Of a stretch of DNA of 64,000 bases, positions 62,781-64,000 are shown one piece after another; positions within the stretch are counted from its first letter, which is position 1; each line of letters opens with the position of its first letter. Position numbers and translations under genes: made by a program. Below the pieces are notes generated by a model. It worked only from the letters and a program-made list of their open reading frames with translations. It did not search any database and had not been told where the DNA came from. Source of the stretch: JAJEFO01 sp965209045 (GTDB taxonomy: Bacteria; Pseudomonadota; Alphaproteobacteria; Rhodobacterales; Rhodobacteraceae); NCBI GenBank assembly GCA_965209045.1, contig CBDBPW010000002.1, positions 992,001-1,056,000 on the forward strand, in the 5' to 3' direction.

Positions 62781-63773
62781 TCAGACGTTCGAGAGCATCG
62801 CCATCAGTTCGTCCTTCACGCCCTTGAACCGCCCCTTGGCGAGACCCGGGGAACGCCACTCCGAGAGCATGTCCAGCTTTTCGGCGGGATCCGTGCGGAG
62901 GTACATCTCCGTGCTCTGGAGGCTCTGGTGCCCCAGCCACAGCGAGACCTTGCGGATGTCGCCGGTCGCCTCGAGAATCGTCAAGGCGCAGGCGTGCCTC
63001 AATACATGGGGTGTCACCTTCCGGCGCGCGATCGACGGTTCGGTCCGCGCCGCCGTGGCGACATGCAGATCGAGCCGCCTGGCGAAGCCGCGCCGGGTCA
63101 TTCCCCGTCCCGACGCGTTCAGGAACATGTGCCGGTCGGGAACCTCGGGGCGTATGGCGAGCCATGCCCCGAGCGCGCCGGCCGTTTCCTTCCAGAGCGG
63201 CAGGACGCGGGCCCGGCGCCCCTTGCCCATGATCCGGATCTCGTCGAGCTGCGGCATCCTGACGTCGTCGAGGCCGAGGCCGACCAGTTCCGAGACGCGG
63301 AGCCCGGCGTTGTAGGCGAGGCACAGCATCGCTCGGTCCCGGGTTCCGGACCTTGTGGCGGCGTCCGGTGCCTTCAGCAGCGCCTTCACCTCGTCCCGGC
63401 CGAGATGCCTGAGCGCGGGAACGTCGCCCTTCTTCTGCGGGATCGCGTGCACCCGTGCAGCCAATTCGAGATGATGCGGATGCCGGAACTCGATGAACCG
63501 GAAAAAGCTCTTGATAGCGGCCAGCCTGACGTTGCGGGTGCCGACGCCGTTGCCCCGTTCCGCCTCGAGATGGTCGAGGAAGGCGAGGATGGTGTCGACG
63601 TCGAGATGGTCGACCTCGAGCCTGCAGGGACGGATGCCGTGCCTGTCCGCGGCGAAGATCGCGAGCAGCCTGAAGCTCGTGACGTAGCTCTCGACGGTGT
63701 GCCGGCTGGCGCCCCGGTCACGGGGGAGATGCTCCCTCAGGAACGCGGCCAGCGGGGTTGCGAGTCGGGTCAT
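62781..63773 (-). CDS. Tyrosine recombinase (XerC/D-like integrase)
   Basis: A complete 330-residue integrase. The N-terminal core-binding domain covers residues 1-105 (RHTVESYVTSFRLLAIFA). The catalytic domain has AGLRVSELVGLGLDDV (Arg I), KVTPHVLRHACALTIL (His-x-x-Arg), VSLWLGHQSLQSTEMYLR (Gly-His and Tyr). All five catalytic positions are present. The start overlaps the stop of an upstream recombinase gene (ATGA), as in elements that carry two or three recombinases in a row (Tn554-like, RIT). Ends with a symmetric site. Confidence 0.93.
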   Translation of the reverse strand: MTRLATPLAAFLREHLPRDRGASRHTVESYVTSFRLLAIFAADRHGIRPCRLEVDHLDVDTILAFLDHLEAERGNGVGTRNVRLAAIKSFFRFIEFRHPHHLELAARVHAIPQKKGDVPALRHLGRDEVKALLKAPDAATRSGTRDRAMLCLAYNAGLRVSELVGLGLDDVRMPQLDEIRIMGKGRRARVLPLWKETAGALGAWLAIRPEVPDRHMFLNASGRGMTRRGFARRLDLHVATAARTEPSIARRKVTPHVLRHACALTILEATGDIRKVSLWLGHQSLQSTEMYLRTDPAEKLDMLSEWRSPGLAKGRFKGVKDELMAMLSNV

Positions 63774-64000
63774 GATCTTTCCTTTCGTGCTTCCATGTGG
63801 AGTTTTTCGGCCGCCTCCGACACCTGGCGCATGAGGACGGGTGTCGCCTCAAGGTAGTAGTAGGAGTTGGTGACGCTGACGTGTCCCAGGGTTGTCGAGA
63901 GCGCGAGCATGTGCCGGCCGACGTCCCTTCGGCTGGAGGAGAGGCTGCCTTCCAGTGCGCGGACGGCGAATCCGTGGCGACTATTCCGAATCCGGAATAG
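63770..64000 (-). CDS. Second tyrosine recombinase, N-terminus off window
   Basis: The last 76 codons of another recombinase: SSSRRDVGRHMLALSTTLGHVSVTNSYYYLEATPVLMRQVSEAAEKL. The LGH and the catalytic Tyr in NSYYYLEATP are visible. The stop overlaps the next recombinase's start by four bases, so the two are cotranscribed and coupled. The YYYLEATP ending is typical of the middle or first member of recombinase-trio (RIT-type) and Tn554 TnpA/B-type arrays. More recombinase genes may lie beyond the window edge. Confidence 0.88.
   Translation of the reverse strand, partial: LFRIRNSRHGFAVRALEGSLSSSRRDVGRHMLALSTTLGHVSVTNSYYYLEATPVLMRQVSEAAEKLHMEARKERS

Noticed and set aside
1..64000. CRISPR array, rRNA or tRNA genes
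   Set aside because: No regularly spaced direct repeats of CRISPR type and no tRNA- or rRNA-like sequence were noticed on reading; a tRNA scan was not possible.

Overview
The window is high-GC DNA from an alphaproteobacterium, most likely a marine Rhodobacterales-like lineage. That placement rests on gene content: two TRAP transporters, a betaine ABC transporter beside an MttB-family methyltransferase, the divergent ccr/ecm pair of the ethylmalonyl-CoA pathway, a MocR regulator, and a TauE/TIGR02186 remnant. It is inference, since no rRNA or tRNA gene is present. A striking trait is decay: at least a dozen genes are broken by in-frame stops, single-base frameshifts or internal deletions, and remnants of four transposon families or recombinase types are scattered through the right third.

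Layout. 1-14.7 kb: a catabolic island on the plus strand (FAD oxidase edge gene, GMC remnant, intact ThDP decarboxylase-like enzyme, broken acyl-CoA ligase, frameshifted ThDP lyase-like gene, broken SDR), interrupted by a minus-strand block (Bcr-type exporter, small coupled ORF, AAC(6')-like acetyltransferase). It then resumes with a second, diverged copy of the ligase 5' end fused to an intact SDR, followed by a quinone reductase-like gene, an acyl-CoA dehydrogenase and an APH-fold kinase. The last two resemble the ACAD10/11 and Pseudomonas lva chemistry for 4-hydroxyacyl-CoAs. 16.4-25.3 kb: betaine region (MttB, LysR, divergent ATPase with two permeases and binding protein, 2-hydroxyacid dehydrogenase, DAO-type oxidase). 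25.4-28.7 kb: fused TauE/TIGR02186 wreck, SDR and RecD-like helicase. 29-32.3 kb: first TRAP transporter. 32.5-36.7 kb: PhyH oxygenase, Sel1 protein, di-heme peroxidase, carboxylate-amine ligase.

37-41.6 kb: divergent ccr and ecm (acetyl-CoA assimilation by the ethylmalonyl-CoA pathway), then a purine nucleoside phosphorylase. 42.4-48.6 kb: a Liv-type ABC operon with a racemase, controlled by a divergent GntR regulator; its binding-protein gene carries an amber stop. 49-62 kb: an accessory block bounded by transposase debris (resolvase and IS4 remnants on the left, IS21 on the right) carrying an MtnA-like isomerase and a coherent set: MmsA, MocR regulator, TRAP transporter, universal stress protein and, past the IS21 debris, alanine dehydrogenase. 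This set looks built to import and oxidise an amino-group-bearing small acid. 62-64 kb: a truncated IS91 transposase and two overlapping tyrosine recombinase genes with a complex dyad at their 3' end.

The best candidates for unusual biology are (i) the duplicated and degrading hydroxyacyl-CoA catabolic unit with an lva/ACAD10-like kinase-dehydrogenase pair, (ii) the betaine transport/MttB locus lacking a neighbouring corrinoid protein, and (iii) the recombinase/IS91 module with its symmetric terminal site. All calls are made by reading the sequence and protein motifs; no database search was run.
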